From Salvelinus alpinus (Eukaryota > Chordata > Actinopteri > Salmoniformes > Salmonidae): a DNA stretch of 64,000 bases. The notes beneath the pieces are model-generated. The model was not told where the DNA came from and searched no databases. It was given only the letters and a program-made list of their open reading frames with translations. The position numbers were made by a program, and so were the translations under genes. Below are positions 12,835-25,991 of the stretch, in pieces (within the stretch, counting starts at the first letter, position 1; every line of letters begins with the position of its first letter). The stretch covers positions 13,173,437 through 13,237,436 of the forward strand of contig NC_092096.1 in the NCBI RefSeq assembly GCF_045679555.1. The letters run 5' to 3'.

Positions 12835-13525
12835 GCCCCATGAGTGTCTGTGCATGTGTAACATTTCAATTACTTTAACAACTGTGTTGCCAATTTTGAA
12901 TCTGAACTAAATATGTCTATGGATATGTTGACTAGCTTGTGCCATTCTAGTTTTCTCCTGGTGTCTCGTCAATAGGCTGAAGAAGGAGATGGGGGCCGAT
13001 GAGCATAGTAACTGCCTGCATGGGAGGACTGTGTCACTTTGTTGAGGGAACTCCTCCCTCTTAGTGATCCCTGAAGAACACTTCCTCTGTGACCATTCAT
13101 GTGAATGGTACGCACAAATAAACCATAATGACTCAAACATGGAGTGGCAGTAAAACAGATCCCTATGGACTGGTGGACAGATCTTTGCAGGCTAATTTAG
13201 TCCGTGGCTAGCTAACCCAGGCAGCACAGCAAGTTATTTTAAGTAGCTACATGGACCAATCTAATGTGACAGTGGTGTGATGCTATCAGTGATTTTATAG
13301 GTCTTGGACTGCTGTGCTCCCTATTGCCTCCCTCCGCACATCCAGGCTCTGCTCTGCTGGAAAACTCAGAGCTGTGAAAAACAAGCGCTCTTGAAATGCC
13401 CTCAGATGATCCGCCGGATATTGCCAGAGCTCGTGAGCGGGCGAGTGAATAATGATCTCATTTGAACAATAAGCGCTGTGGGTTGGACGCGTTGGCAGCA
13501 TCCCGACTTTCTCTGAACATCGCCG
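12834..13525. other. Region without recognisable gene
   Basis: About 690 bp of non-repetitive DNA. Open frames on the minus strand have no recognised motif and run into simple repeat. Confidence 0.5.
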
Positions 13526-13792
13526 TTGTGCGTGTGACGTGTGACGTGTGAAGTGTGACGTGTGACGTGTGAAGTGTGAAGTGTGAAGTGTGAAGTGTGA
13601 AGTGTGACGTGTGACGTGTGACGTGTGAAGTGTGAAGTGTGAAGTGTGAAGGGTGACGTGTGACGTGTGACGTGTGACGTGTGACGTGTGACGTGTGACG
13701 TGTGAAGTGTGACGTGTGAAGTGTGACGTGTGACGTGTGAAGTGTGAAGTGTGAAGTCTGACGTGTGAAGTGTGAAGTGTGAAGTGTGAAGG
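13526..13792. repeat. Heptamer repeat TGTGACG/TGTGAAG
   Basis: About 38 copies of a 7-bp unit alternating between TGTGACG and TGTGAAG in irregular blocks. Each TGTGACG junction carries TGACGTGT, which resembles half of a cAMP-response element. I attach no function to it. Confidence 0.95.
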
Positions 13793-13884
13793 CATTATTT
13801 GCTTAATCCCGTTTGTGAAAAGTAAAAGCGTCTTGTTTAGTGGGACGGTACGAACCAATCTGATTGAGTATTTGAAGCTAAAAG

Positions 13885-14371
13885 CATCCATGATGTAGTT
13901 ACCCCACCTATTCATAACAGACCCCCATTCCTGATGTAGTTACCCCACCTATTCATAACAGACCCCCCATTCCTGATGTAGTTACCCCACCTATTCATAA
14001 CAGACCCCCCATTCCTGATGTAGTTACCCCACCTATTCATAACAGACCCCCATTCCTGATGTAGTTACCCCACCTATTCATAACAGACCCCCATTCCTGA
14101 TGTAGTTACCCCACCTATTCATAACAGACCCCCCATTCCTGATGTAGTTACCCCACCTATTCATAACATACCCCCCATTCCTGATGTAGTTACCCCACCT
14201 ATTCATAACAGACCCCCATTCCTGATGTAGTTACCCCACCTATTCATAACAGACCCCCCATTCCTGATGTAGTTACCCCACCTATTCATAACAGACCCCC
14301 CATTCCTGATGTAGTTACCCCACCTATTCATAACAGATCCCCATTCCTGATGTAGTTACCCCACCTATTCC
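13885..14371. repeat. Minisatellite, 41-42-bp unit
   Basis: About 12 copies of CCTGATGTAGTTACCCCACC followed by TATTCATAACAGACCCCCATT. Units vary by one C in the C-run. Confidence 0.96.
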
Positions 14372-14476
14372 AAGGAGCTGAGGGTCAACAAAGGTCAATC
14401 CCTGGGCATGACACTGGTGTCCCTATATAGTGCACTATTGCATTCCCTATATAGTGCACTACTACATTCCTTATGG

Positions 14477-16738
14477 TAAAGGGTTCATTAACGAGAGGTA
14501 ACCAGCCAATAGGGTGGTAAAGGGTTCCATAGGAGAGGTAACCAGCCAATAGGGTGTAAAGGGTTCCATAGGAGAGGTAACCAGCCAATAGGGTGTAAAG
14601 GGTTCCATAGGAGAGGTAACCAGCCAATAGGGTGTAAAGGGTTACATATGAGAGGTAACCAGCCAATAGGGTGTAAAGGGTTCCATATGAGAGGAAACCA
14701 GCCAATAGGGTGTAAAGGGTTACATATGAGAGGAAACCAGCCAATAGGGTGTAAAGGGTTCCATAGGAGAGGTAACCAGCCAATAGGGTGTAAAGGGTTC
14801 CATATGAGAGGTAACCAGCCAATAGGGTGTAAAGGGTTACATATGAGAGGTAACCAGCCAATGGGGTGTAAAGGGTTACATATGAGAGGTAACCAGCCAA
14901 TAGGGTGTAAAGGGTTCCATATGAGAGGTAACCAGCCAATAGGGTGGTAAAGGGTTACATATGAGAGGTAACCAGCCAATAGGGTGTAAAGGGTTCCATA
15001 TGAGAGGTAACCAGCCAATGGGGTGTAAAGGGTTACATATGAGAGGTAACCAGCCAATGGGGTGTAAAGGGTTACATAGGAGAGGTAACCAGCCAATGGG
15101 GTGGTAAAGGGTTCCATAGGAGAGGTAACCAGCCAATGGGGTGTAAAGGGTTCCATAGGAGAGATAACCAGCCAATAGGGTGTAAAGGGTTCCATAGGAG
15201 AGGTAACCAGCCAATAGGGTGTAAAGGGTTCCATATGAGAGGTAACCAGCCAATAGGGTGTAAAGGGTTCCATAGGAGAGGTAACCAGCCAATAGGGTGT
15301 AAAGGGTTCCATAGGAGAGGTAACCAGCCAATAGGGTGTAAAGGGTTCCATAGGAGAGGTAACCAGCCAATAGGGTGTAAAGGGTTCCATATGAGAGGTA
15401 ACCAGCCAATAGGGTGTAAAGGGTTCCATAGGAGAGGTAACCAGCCAATAGGGTGGTAAAGGGTTCCATAGGAGAGGTAACCAGCCAATAGGGTGTAAAG
15501 GGTTCCATATGAGAGGTAACCAGCCAATGGGGTGTAAAGGGTTACATATGAGAGGTAACCAGCCAATAGGGTGTAAAGGGTTCCATATGAGAGGTAACCA
15601 GCCAATAGGGTGTAAAGGGTTACATAGGAGAGGTAACCAGCCAATAGGGTGTAAAGGGTTCCATAGGAGAGGTAACCAGCCAATAGGGTGTAAAGGGTTA
15701 CATAGGAGAGGTAACCAGCCAATAGGGTGTAAAGGGTTCCATAGGAGAGGTAACCAGCCAATAGGGTGTAAAGGGTTACATATGAGAGGTAACCAGCCAA
15801 TAGGGTGTAAAGGGTTCCATATGAGAGGTAACCAGCCAATAGGGTGTAAAGGGTTCCATAGGAGAGGTAACCAGCCAATAGGGTGTAAAGGGTTACATAG
15901 GAGAGGTAACCAGCCAATAGGGTGTAAAGGGTTCCATATGAGAGGTAACCAGCCAATAGGGTGTAAAGGGTTACATATGAGAGGTAACCAGCCAATAGGG
16001 TGTAAAGGGTTCCATATGAGAGGTAACCAGCCAATAGGGTGTAAAGGGTTCCATAGGAGAGGTAACCAGCCAATAGGGTGTAAAGGGTTACATAGGAGAG
16101 GTAACCAGCCAATAGGGTGTAAAGGGTTCCATATGAGAGGTAACCAGCCAATAGGGTGTAAAGGGTTCCATATGAGAGGTAACCAGCCAATAGGGTGTAA
16201 AGGGTTCCATATGAGAGGTAACCAGCCAATAGGGTGTAAAGGGTTCCATATGAGAGGTAACCAGCCAATAGGGTGTAAAGGGTTCCATATGAGAGGTAAC
16301 CAGCCAATAGGGTGTAAAGGGTTCCATAGGAGAGGTAACCAGCCAATAGGGTGTAAAGGGTTCCATATGAGAGGTAACCAGCCAATAGGGTGTAAAGGGT
16401 TACATATGAGAGGTAACCAGCCAATAGGGTGTAAAGGGTTCCATATGAGAGGTAACCAGCCAATAGGGTGTAAAGGGTTCCATATGAGAGGTAACCAGCC
16501 AATAGGGTGTAAAGGGTTCCATATGAGAGGTAACCAGCCAATAGGGTGTAAAGGGTTCCATAGGAGAGGTAACCAGCCAATAGGGTGTAAAGGGTTCCAT
16601 ATGAGAGGTAACCAGCCAATAGGGTGTAAAGGGTTACATATGAGAGGTAACCAGCCAATAGGGTGTAAAGGGTTCCATAGGAGAGGTAACCAGCCAATAG
16701 GGTGTAAAGGGTTCCATAGGAGAGGTAACCAGCCAATG
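14477..16738. repeat. Minisatellite, 39-bp unit, ~58 copies
   Basis: Unit GTAAAGGGTTCCATAGGAGA followed by GGTAACCAGCCAATAGGGT. Two alternating variable positions (CCATAGG, CCATATG or ACATATG; ATAGGG or ATGGGG) make the array informative for copy-order analysis. At four places an extra G makes a 40-bp unit and shifts the frame. Since 39 is a multiple of 3, frames of up to 754 codons open on both strands. They are periodic translations of the array, not a protein gene. Confidence 0.97.
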
Positions 16739-16772
16739 ATGAGTGTCAGCACAGCTGCTTGACCTCTCGCTG

Positions 16773-18325
16773 CAGTCTGACTACAGTCTGACTAATGCTA
16801 CAGTCTGACTAATGCTACAGTCTGGCTACAGTCTGGCTACAGTCTGACTAATGCTACAGTCTGACTAATGCTACAGTCTGACTAATGCTACAGTCTGACT
16901 AATGCTACAGTCTGACTAATGCTACAGTCTGACTAATGCTACAGTCTGACTACAGTCTGACTAATGCTACAGTCTGACTACAGTCTGACTAATGCTACAG
17001 TCTGACTACAGTCTGACTAATGCTACAGTCTGACTAATGCTACAGTCTGACTACAGTCTGACTAATGCTACAGTCTGACTACAGTCTGACTAATGCTACA
17101 GTCTGACTACAGTCTGACTAATGCTACAGTCTGACTAATGCTACAGTCTGACTAATGCTACAGTCTGACTAATGCTACAGTCTGACTAATGCTACAGTCT
17201 GACTAATGCTACAGTCTGACTAATGCTACAGTCTGGCTAATGCTACAGTCTGACTAATGCTACAGTCTGGCTACAGTCTGGCTACAGTCTGACTAATGCT
17301 ACAGTCTGACTAATGCTACAGTCTGACTAATGCTACAGTCTGACTAATGCTACAGTCTGACTAATGCTACAGTCTGACTAATGCTACAGTCTGACTACAG
17401 TCTGACTAATGCTACAGTCTGACTACAGTCTGACTAATGCTACAGTCTGACTACAGTCTGACTAATGCTACAGTCTGACTAATGCTACAGTCTGACTACA
17501 GTCTGACTAATGCTACAGTCTGACTACAGTCTGACTAATGCTACAGTCTGACTACAGTCTGACTAATGCTACAGTCTGACTAATGCTACAGTCTGACTAA
17601 TGCTACAGTCTGACTAATGCTACAGTCTGACTAATGCTACAGTCTGACTAATGCTACAGTCTCGCTACAGTCTGGCTACAGTCTGACTAATGCTACAGTC
17701 TGACTAATGCTACAGTCTGACTAATGCTACAGTCTGGCTACAGTCTGACTAATGCTACAGTCTGGCTACAGTCTGACTAATGCTACAGTCTGACTAATGC
17801 TACAGTCTGACTAATGCTACAGTCTGACTAATGCTACAGTCTGACTAATGCTACAGTCTGACTAATGCTACAGTCTGACTACAGTCTGGCTACAGTCTGA
17901 CTAATGCTACAGTCTGACTAATGCTACAGTCTGACTACAGTCTGGCTACAGTCTGACTAATGCTACAGTCTCGCTACAGTCTGGCTACAGTCTGACTAAT
18001 GCTACAGTCTGACTACAGTCTGACTAATGCTACAGTCTGACTAATGCTACAGTCTCGCTACAGTCTGGCTAATGCTACAGTCTGGCTACAGTCTGGCTGA
18101 TGCTACAGTCTGACTAATGCTACAGTCTCGCTACAGTCTGGCTACAGTCTGACTAATTCTACAGTCTGACTACAGTCTGGCTAATGCTACAGTCTGACTA
18201 CAGTCTGGCTACAGTCTGGCTGATGTTACAGTCTGACTACAGTCTGGCTACAGTCTGGCTGATGTTACAGTCTGACTACAGTCTGGCTGATGTTACAGTC
18301 TGACTACAGTCTGACTACAGTCTTT
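16773..18325. repeat. Minisatellite of mixed 17-bp and 11-bp units
   Basis: ACAGTCTGACTAATGCT (17 bp) alternates irregularly with ACAGTCTGACT or ACAGTCTGGCT (11 bp). Towards the right end ATGCT becomes GATGTT. There are roughly 100 units. Confidence 0.96.
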
Positions 18326-18339
18326 ATTGTCACCTGAAG

Positions 18340-20490
18340 AATGTGCATCTGCATGGTATCTGGGTTAGTCTCAATAGTATCTGGGTGAGGGTTTGTCTAC
18401 ATGGTTTCTGGCTAAGGGTTAGTCTACATGGTATCTGGGTTAGGGTTAGACTACACTGTATCTGGGTTAGGGTTAGTCTACCTGGTATTTGGGTTAGGGT
18501 TAGTCTACATGGTATCTGGGTTAGGGTTAATCTACATGGTATCTGGGTTAGGGTTAGTCTACCTGGTATTTGGGTTAGGGTTAGTCTACATGGTATCTGG
18601 GTTAGGGTTAGTCTACCTGGTATTTGGGTTAGGGTTAGTCTACATGGTATATGGGTTAGGGCTAGGGTTATTCTACATGGTATCTGGGTTAGGGTTAGTC
18701 TACCTGGTATCTGGGTTAGGGTTAGTCTACCTGGTATTTGGGTTACGGTTAGTCTACATGGTATCTGGATTAGGGTTAGTCTACATGGTATCTGGTTAGG
18801 GTTAGTCTACACTGTATCTGGGTTAGGGTTAGTCTACGTGGTATCCGAGTTAGGGTTAGTCTATATGGTATCTGGGTTAGGGTTAGGGTTATTGTACATG
18901 GTATCTGGGTTAGGGTTAGCATACATGGTATCTGGGTTAGGGTTAGTCTACATGGTATCTGGGTTAGGGTTAGGGTTATTGTACATGGTATCTGGGTTAG
19001 GGTTATTGTACATGGTATCTGGGTTAGGGTTAGCATACATGGTATCTGGGTTAGGGTTAGTCTACATGGTATCTGGTTAGGGTTAGTCTACATGGTATCT
19101 GGGTTAGGGTTAGTCTACATGGTATCTGGGTTAGGGTTAGGGTTATTGTACATGGTATCTGGGTTAGGGTTATTGTACATGGTATCTGGGTTAGGGTTAG
19201 CATACATGGTATCTGGGTTAGGGTTAGTCTACATGGTATCTGGGTTAGGGTTAGGGTTATTGTACATGGTATCTGGGTTAGGGTTATTGTACATGGTATC
19301 TGGGTTAGGGTTAGTCTACATGGTATCTGGGTTAGGGTTAGTCTACATGGTATCTGGGTTAGGGTTAGTCTACATGGTATCTGGGTTAGGGTTAGTCTAC
19401 ATGGTATCTGGGTTAGGGTTAGGGTTAGTCTACATGGTATCTGGATTAGGGTTAGGGTTTGTCTACACTGTATCTGGGTTAGGGTTATTGTACATGGTAT
19501 CTGGGTTAGGGTTAGTCTACATGGTATCTGGGTTAGGGTTAGTCTACATGGTATCTGGGTTAGGGTTAGTCTACATGGTATCTGGGTTAGGGTTAGTCTA
19601 CATGGTATCTGGGTTAGGGTTAGTCTATATGGTATCTGGGTTAGGGTTAGTCTACATGGTATCTGGGTTAGGGTTAGTCTACATGGTATCTGGGTTAGGG
19701 TTAGTCTACATGGTATCTGGGTTCGGGTTCGGGTTAGTCTACACTGTATCTGGGTTAGGGTTAGTCTACATGGTATCTGGGTTAGGGTTAGTCTACCTGG
19801 TATCTGGGTTAGGGTTAGTCTACATGGTATCTGGTTAGGGTTCGTCTACATGGTATCTGGGTTAGGGTTAGTCTACATGGTATCTGGGTTAGGGTTAGTC
19901 TACATGGTATCTGGGTTCGGGTTCGGGTTAGTCTACACTGTATCTAGGTTAGGGTTAGTCTACATGGTATCTAGGTTAGGGTTAGTCTATATGGTATCTG
20001 GGTTAGGGTTAGTCTACATGGTATCTGGGTTAGGGTTAGTCTACATGGTATCTGGGTTCGGGTTCGGGTTAGTCTACACTGTATCTGGGTTAGGGTTAGT
20101 CTACATGGTATCTAGGTTAGGGTTAGTTTACATGGTATCTGGGTTTGGGTTAGTCTACATGGTATCTGGGTTAGGGTTAGGGTTCGTCTACACTGTATCT
20201 GGTTAGGGTTAGTCTATATGGTATCTGGGTTAGGGTTAGTCTACATGGTATCTGGGTTAGGGTTAGACTACATGGTATCTGGGTTAGGGTTAGGGTTAGT
20301 CTACATGGTATCTGGGTTCGGGTTCGGGTTAGTCTACACTGTATCTGGGTTAGGGTTAGGGTTCGTCTACACTGTATCTGGTTAGGGTTAGTCTACATGG
20401 TATCTGGGTTAGGGTTAGTCTACATGGTATCTGGGTTAGGGTTAGTCTACATGGTATCTGGGTTAGGGTTAGTCTACATGGTATCTGGGT
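18340..20490 (+). repeat. Minisatellite, 27-bp unit containing telomere-type TTAGGG
   Basis: Units of TCTACATGGTATCTG followed by GGTTAGGGTTAG, about 75-80 copies. Each unit carries two vertebrate telomere-type repeats, and many units expand to three (GGGTTAGGGTTAGGGTTA). Some variants read GGGTTCGGGTTCGGG. The telomeric motif is always in the TTAGGG orientation on the plus strand. Long Val/Leu/Gly-rich frames are artefacts. Confidence 0.95.
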
Positions 20491-20588
20491 ACACCCTTCC
20501 ATGCCTTCTTAAAGCAGCACAGAATGTATAACAGGTGTTAGAGCAGAGAGGTAGTATTATCAATTGACACTTTGAGGAAGGGAGATGC

Positions 20589-21325
<737 letters not shown>

Positions 21326-22612
21326 TCCCTGGAATGGAGAGATGAGGGAATGGAGGGATGGAGGTAGAAGAGGGAGAAGAGGGAGAAGAGGGATGGAGGG
21401 AGAAGAGGGAGAAGATGGATGGAGGGAGAAGAGGGAGAAGAGGGATGGAGGGAGAAGAGGGAGAAGAGGGATGGAGGGAGAAGAGGGAGAAGAGGGATGG
21501 AGGGAGAAGAGGGAGAAGAGGGATGGAGGGAGAAGAGGGAGAAGAGGGATGGAGGGAGAAGAGGGAGAAGAGGGATGGAGGGAGAAGAGGGATGGAGGGA
21601 GAAGAGGGAGAAGAGGGATGGAGGGAGAAGAGGGATGGAGGGAGAAGAGGGAGAAGAGGGATGGAGGGATGGAGGGAGAAGAGGGAGAAGAGGGATGGAG
21701 GGAGAGGGAGGGATGGAGGGAGAAGAGGGAGAAGAGGGAAGAGGGAGAAGAGGGATGGAGGGAGAAGAGGGAGAAGAGGGAGAAGAGGGATGGAGGGAGA
21801 AGAGGGAGAAGAGGGGGGATGGAGGGAGAAGAGGGATGGAGGGAGAAGAGGGAGAAGAGGGATGGAGGGAGAAGAGGGAGAAGAGGGATGGAGGGATGGA
21901 GGGAGAAGAGGGATGGAGGGAGAAGAGGGAGAAGAGGGATGGAGGGAGAAGAGGGAGAAGAGGGATGGAGGGAGAAGAGGGATGGAGGGAGAAGAGGGAT
22001 GGAGGGAGAAGAGGGAGAAGAGGGATGGAGGGAGAAGAGGGAGAGGGAGAAGAGGGATGGAGGGATGGAGGGAGAAGAGGGAGAAGAGGGATGGAGGGAG
22101 AAGAGGGATGGAGGGAGAAGAGGGAGAAGAGGGATGGAGGGAGAAGAGGGATGGAGGGAGAAGAGGGAGAAGAGGGAGAAGAGGGATGGAGGGAGAAGAG
22201 GGAGAAGAGGGAGAAGAGGGATGGAGGGAGAAGAGGGATGGAGGGAGAAGAGGGAGAAGAGGGATGGAGGGAGAAGAGGGAGAAGAGGGATGGAGGGATG
22301 GAGGGAGAAGAGGGATGGAGGGAGAAGAGGGAGAAGAGGGAGAAGAGGGATGGAGGGAGAAGAGGGAGAAGAGGGATGGAGGGAGAAGAGGGATGGAGGG
22401 AGAAGAGGGAGAAGAGGGATGGAGGGAGAAGAGGGATGGAGGGAGAAGAGGGAGAAGAGGGATGGAGGGAGAAGAGGGAGAAGAGGGATGGAGGGAGAAG
22501 AGGGAGAAGAGGGAGAAGAGGGATGGAGGGAGAAGAGGGATGGAGGGATGGAGGGAGAAGAGGGAGAAGAGGGATGGAGGGATGGAGGGAGAAGAGGGAG
22601 AAGAGGGAGAAA
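21326..22612. repeat. GA-rich minisatellite (GGAGAAGAG / GGATGGAGG units)
   Basis: Two words, GGAGAAGAG and GGATGGAGG, are strung together in irregular order for about 1.29 kb, all nine bases long or close to it. All three plus frames and the minus frame stay open for over 400 codons, so no frame is favoured and a gene is not supported. The plus strand is pure purine apart from T, so it could form triplex or H-DNA. Confidence 0.96.
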
Positions 22613-22715
22613 TGTCTGCTGAGTCAAAGAAACGTCAAGGGGAGAGGAGAGACACAGTCACACCAGACTGTATGTGGAGCATGATTCACATGTTTTAGAC
22701 CCAATTCACATGTTC

Positions 22716-23156
22716 CTACTGCATGAGGGCTATAGACCCGGGCCTGAACCAACACTGCATGAGGGTTATAGACCCGGACCAGAACCAACACTGCATGAGG
22801 GCTATAGACCCGGGCCAGAACCAACACTGCATGAGGGCTATAGACCCGGTTCTGAACCAACACTGCATGAGGGCTATAGACCCGGGCCTGAACCAACACT
22901 GCATGAGGGCTATAGACCCGGGCCTGAACCAACACTGCATGAGGGCTATAGACCCGGGCCTGAACCAACACTGCATGAGGGCTATAGACCCGGGCCAGAA
23001 CCAACACTGCATGAGGGCTATAGACCCGGACCAGAACAACACTGCATGAGGGCTATAGACCCAGGCCAGAACCAACACTGCATGAGGGCTATAGACCCGG
23101 GCCAGAACCAACACTGCATGAGGGCTATAGATCCGGGCCAGAACCAACACTGCATG
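22716..23156. repeat. Minisatellite, 36-bp unit, ~12 copies
   Basis: CTGCATGAGGGCTATAGACC followed by CGGGCCAGAACCAACA, with GGCCTGAA and GGTTCTGAA variants. Thirty-six is a multiple of 3, which explains the open frames on both strands. Confidence 0.96.
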
Positions 23157-23740
23157 CAACTCAATCAAACCAAATTGCGGCAATCAAACGGAATTGTTAA
23201 TTGATGGCTTCATCAAAGCGGTAATTATATAATTGTGTAGTTTTTTGTTGCTCGCCGACTCCAGCGGACTGGAAGAGGAATCTCTAGACTATTTTCACGG
23301 TCTACTGCAAATCCCCTGAGTTTTCTTCCCACCACACCACTACTACAAGAGACGCCTCTTTATTCTGTGGCACCGGTCTGAAGGTAATGATGATCTCTGA
23401 CTACATCTAACATCGTTTATAGGATCTGATTGCGAGTTTGGGATATGAACAAAATTATAATACTAGAAAGCAAATAAACTGTATGAAAGCTTGAGGTTTT
23501 TAAAGAGAAGGACACATGTCAGTATTTAAACAAAACAATATGGACAAATGTTATTATTCTACTAATATGGTCAAAAGTCCTTGTTCTGAGCAGGTTTTAT
23601 GGCAACATAATTATGTTATTGTTTTTACAAAGGAAATTGGCAATTTGTTTGGTGTGTCATTTTATGAATTCCTCTTTTGAAGATGTTGGTCCCGTCATTG
23701 TTGTGGGAAGTGAAATGTTTGTGCTGGGATCACTAACACA
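23157..23740. other. Region without recognisable gene
   Basis: About 580 bp of AT-rich mixed sequence. No exon or named repeat identified. Confidence 0.5.
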
Positions 23741-25207
23741 CAGCCTGCAGAAAGAATTCACACCCCTTGACTTTTCCCACATTTTGTTGAGTTACAGCCT
23801 GAATTTAAAAGTGATTACATTTAGATTTTGTGTCACTGGCCTGCACACAATACCCCTTGATGTCAAAGTGGAATTATGTTTTTAGATTTTTTAATAAAAA
23901 TGTAAAAGCTGAAATGTCTTGAGTCAATAAGTATTCAACCCCTTTGTTATGACAAGCCTAAATAAGTTCAGGAGACAAAATGTGCTTAACAAGTCACATA
24001 ATATGTTGCATGGACTCACTCTGTGTGCAATAATAGTGGTTAACATGCCTTTTGAATGACTACCTCATATCTGTACCCCACAAATACAGTTATCTGTAAG
24101 GTCCCTCAGTCTAGCAGTGAATTTCAAACACAGATTCAACCACAAACCACCTCGCAAAGAAGGGCACCTATCGGTAAATTAGTAAAAGTAAATAAAAAAG
24201 CAGACATTGAATATCCCTTTGAGCCTGGTGAAGTTATTCATTACACTTTGGATGGTGTATCAATACGCCCAGTCACTACAAAGATACAGGCGTCCTTCCT
24301 AACTCAGTTGCCAGGGAGGAAGGAAACCGCTCAGGGATTTCACCATGAGGCCAATAGTGAATTTAAAACAAAGTTACAAAGTTCAATGGCTGTGATAGGA
24401 GAAAACTGAGGATGGATCAACAACATTGTAGTGACTCCACAATACCGACCTAAATGACAGAGTGAAAAGAAGGAATCCTGTACATAATAAAAATATTCCA
24501 AAACATGCATCCTGTTTACAAGAAGGCAGTTAAGTAAAACTGCAAAGAATTTGGCAAAGAACTATACTTTATGTCCTTAATACAAAGCATTATGTTTGGG
24601 GCAAATCCAACACAACACATACCATTCTTCATATTTTCAAGGATGGTGGTGGCTTCGTCATGTTATGGGTATGCTTGTCATTGGCAAGGACTAGGGAGTT
24701 TTTTTAGGATAAAAAGTAACGGAATAGAGTTAAGCACAGGCAAAATTCTAGAGGAAAACCTGGTTCAGTCTGCTTTCCAACAGACACTGGGAAATGAATT
24801 CACCTTTCAGTAGGACAATAACCTAAAACACAAGGCCAAATATACACTGGAGATGAATTCACCTTTCAGCAGGACAATAATCTAAAACACAAGATTATTA
24901 TTGACTCAGGGGTGGAAATGCTTATGTAAATGAGATATTTCTATATTTAATTTTCAAGACATAAAAAAAAAAAAAAATCTAAAACATGTTTTTACTTTGT
25001 CATTATGGGGTATTGTGATGTCATTATGGGGTATTGTGATGTCATTATGGGGTATTGTGATGTCATTATGGGGTATTGTGATGTCATTATGGGGTATTGT
25101 GTGTAGATGGGTGAAAAATATACATGTTTAATGCATTTTAAATTCAGGCTGTGACACAACAAAATGTGGAATAAGTCAAGGGGTGTGAATACTCTCTGAC
25201 GGCACTG
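23741..25207 (+). mobile_element. Degraded Tc1/mariner-type DNA transposon
   Basis: Terminal inverted repeats are readable: near the left end TTCACACCCCTTGACTTTTC and CACATTTTGTTG, at the right end CAACAAAATGTGG and AAGTCAAGGGGTGTGAATAC, closing with GGCACTG and a TA at 25208-25209. The inside is a decayed transposase: peptides such as the one after 24640 (a degraded version of the Tc1 [10 protein letters not shown] block) and FQQT..NEFTFQ follow the order of Tc1 proteins but are broken by stops and shifts. The usual tip CAGTGCC is degraded on the left. It is an old, inactive copy. Confidence 0.8.
25008..25103. repeat. 21-bp tandem repeat inside the transposon's right terminal region
   Basis: Five copies of TGTCATTATGGGGTATTGTGA. 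The motif occurs once in the terminal region of this transposon family as I know it, so the expansion happened inside the element. Confidence 0.9.
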
Positions 25208-25640
25208 TAGATCATTGATCTATACTTTATGTACAGGCTGGTCAGAGAGCTTTCCTTAAAGAAAAATCATATGCATCTTTCAAAGTTTATCCACGATAGA
25301 TGTTCTTAAGAATCAATGTCACGTCAAGAATAGACGTTCATACGTTTGTGAGATTCTGTTGCTACGTAAGTGGAATGTTTGATTTACTTTTGTGACTTTA
25401 TTAAGGCTCTCTAGAAAATACCAACCAGGGGCCAGGAATTATCCGTCAACCTCCCCAACATCCCTGTATCATCCCAGGAGAAATCAGACCTGTCCTTGGA
25501 ATATCTCCTGTCACATGCAGCATCCACCCAAAATCAACCAGCTGTCATCACAGCAACTCCTCTATGAAATGAAGAGGTGTTGTCACTATGGTAACCACAC
25601 AGGGGACGGCAGAGACGTAACAACACCTTATTCAGGATGT

Positions 25641-25732
25641 GTCCGTAATAGAACACTATTCAGTGCACTACTTTTGACCAGGGCCCTCAAAAGTAGTGCA
25701 CTATATAGGGAATAGTGTTCCTTTTAGGATGC
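25641..25732. mobile_element. Palindromic MITE-like repeat (salmonid type)
   Basis: Two arms, AGTGCACTACTTTTGACCAG and CAAAAGTAGTGCACTATATA, are inverted copies meeting at GGGCCCT. I recognise this as a very common dispersed palindrome in salmonid genomes. Other copies lie at 33421-33585 and 40366-40469. No coding. Confidence 0.75.
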
Positions 25733-25767
25733 AGCCTGGCTGTTTTAGATGTGGCCCTCCTTTTGTC

Positions 25768-25991
25768 GAGTGGCGCAGCGGTCTAAGGCACTCCATCTAA
25801 GTGCTAGAGGCATTACTACAGACCCTGGTTCGATTCCAGGCTGTATCACAATCAGCTGTAAATTGGGAGTCCCATAGGATGGCGCACAATTGGTCCAGCG
25901 TCGTCCAGGTTAGGGTTCGGCCGAGGTAGGCCGTCATTGTAAATAAGAATTTGTTCATAACTGGCTTGCCTAGTTAAATAAAGGTTAAATC
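25768..25991 (+). mobile_element. tRNA-derived SINE (HpaI-type, salmonid)
   Basis: The head is tRNA-like, with an A-box-like TGGCGCAGCGGTCTAAGGCA and a B box GGTTCGATTCC at 25827-25837, as RNA polymerase III promoters have. The body reads GGGAGTCCCATAGGATGGCG. The tail, GCCTAGTTAAATAAAGGTTA, resembles the 3' end of the LINE at 27747-28252 on the opposite strand, fitting the known way SINEs borrow a LINE tail. The B box is intact, but the tRNA cloverleaf is not, so it is not a tRNA gene. Confidence 0.85.

Noticed and set aside
12351..12910. Arg/Glu, Asp/Gly and Ser/Leu frames as low-complexity proteins (SR-like)
   Set aside because: They arise from TCTCTG/TCTCCG hexamers and are open in five frames.
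14488..16752. Open frame of 754 codons on the minus strand, and frames of 554 and 417 codons alongside
   Set aside because: They are pure translation of a 39-bp tandem repeat open on both strands. No start context, no non-repeat domain.
18340..20206. Hydrophobic Val/Leu/Gly/Met repeats that look like transmembrane segments
   Set aside because: Artefact of the TTAGGG-bearing 27-bp array.
22716..23156. Regularly spaced repeats that could suggest a CRISPR array
   Set aside because: The 36-bp units are contiguous with no unique spacers, and the genome is vertebrate. The same holds for all other arrays here.
24056..24409. Open frame of 117 codons as a small host gene
   Set aside because: It lies within the inverted repeats of a degraded Tc1-like element and has no recognised domain.
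25768..25850. Possible tRNA gene, because of clear A and B boxes
   Set aside because: The cloverleaf arms do not pair and the body continues as a SINE with a LINE-like tail.
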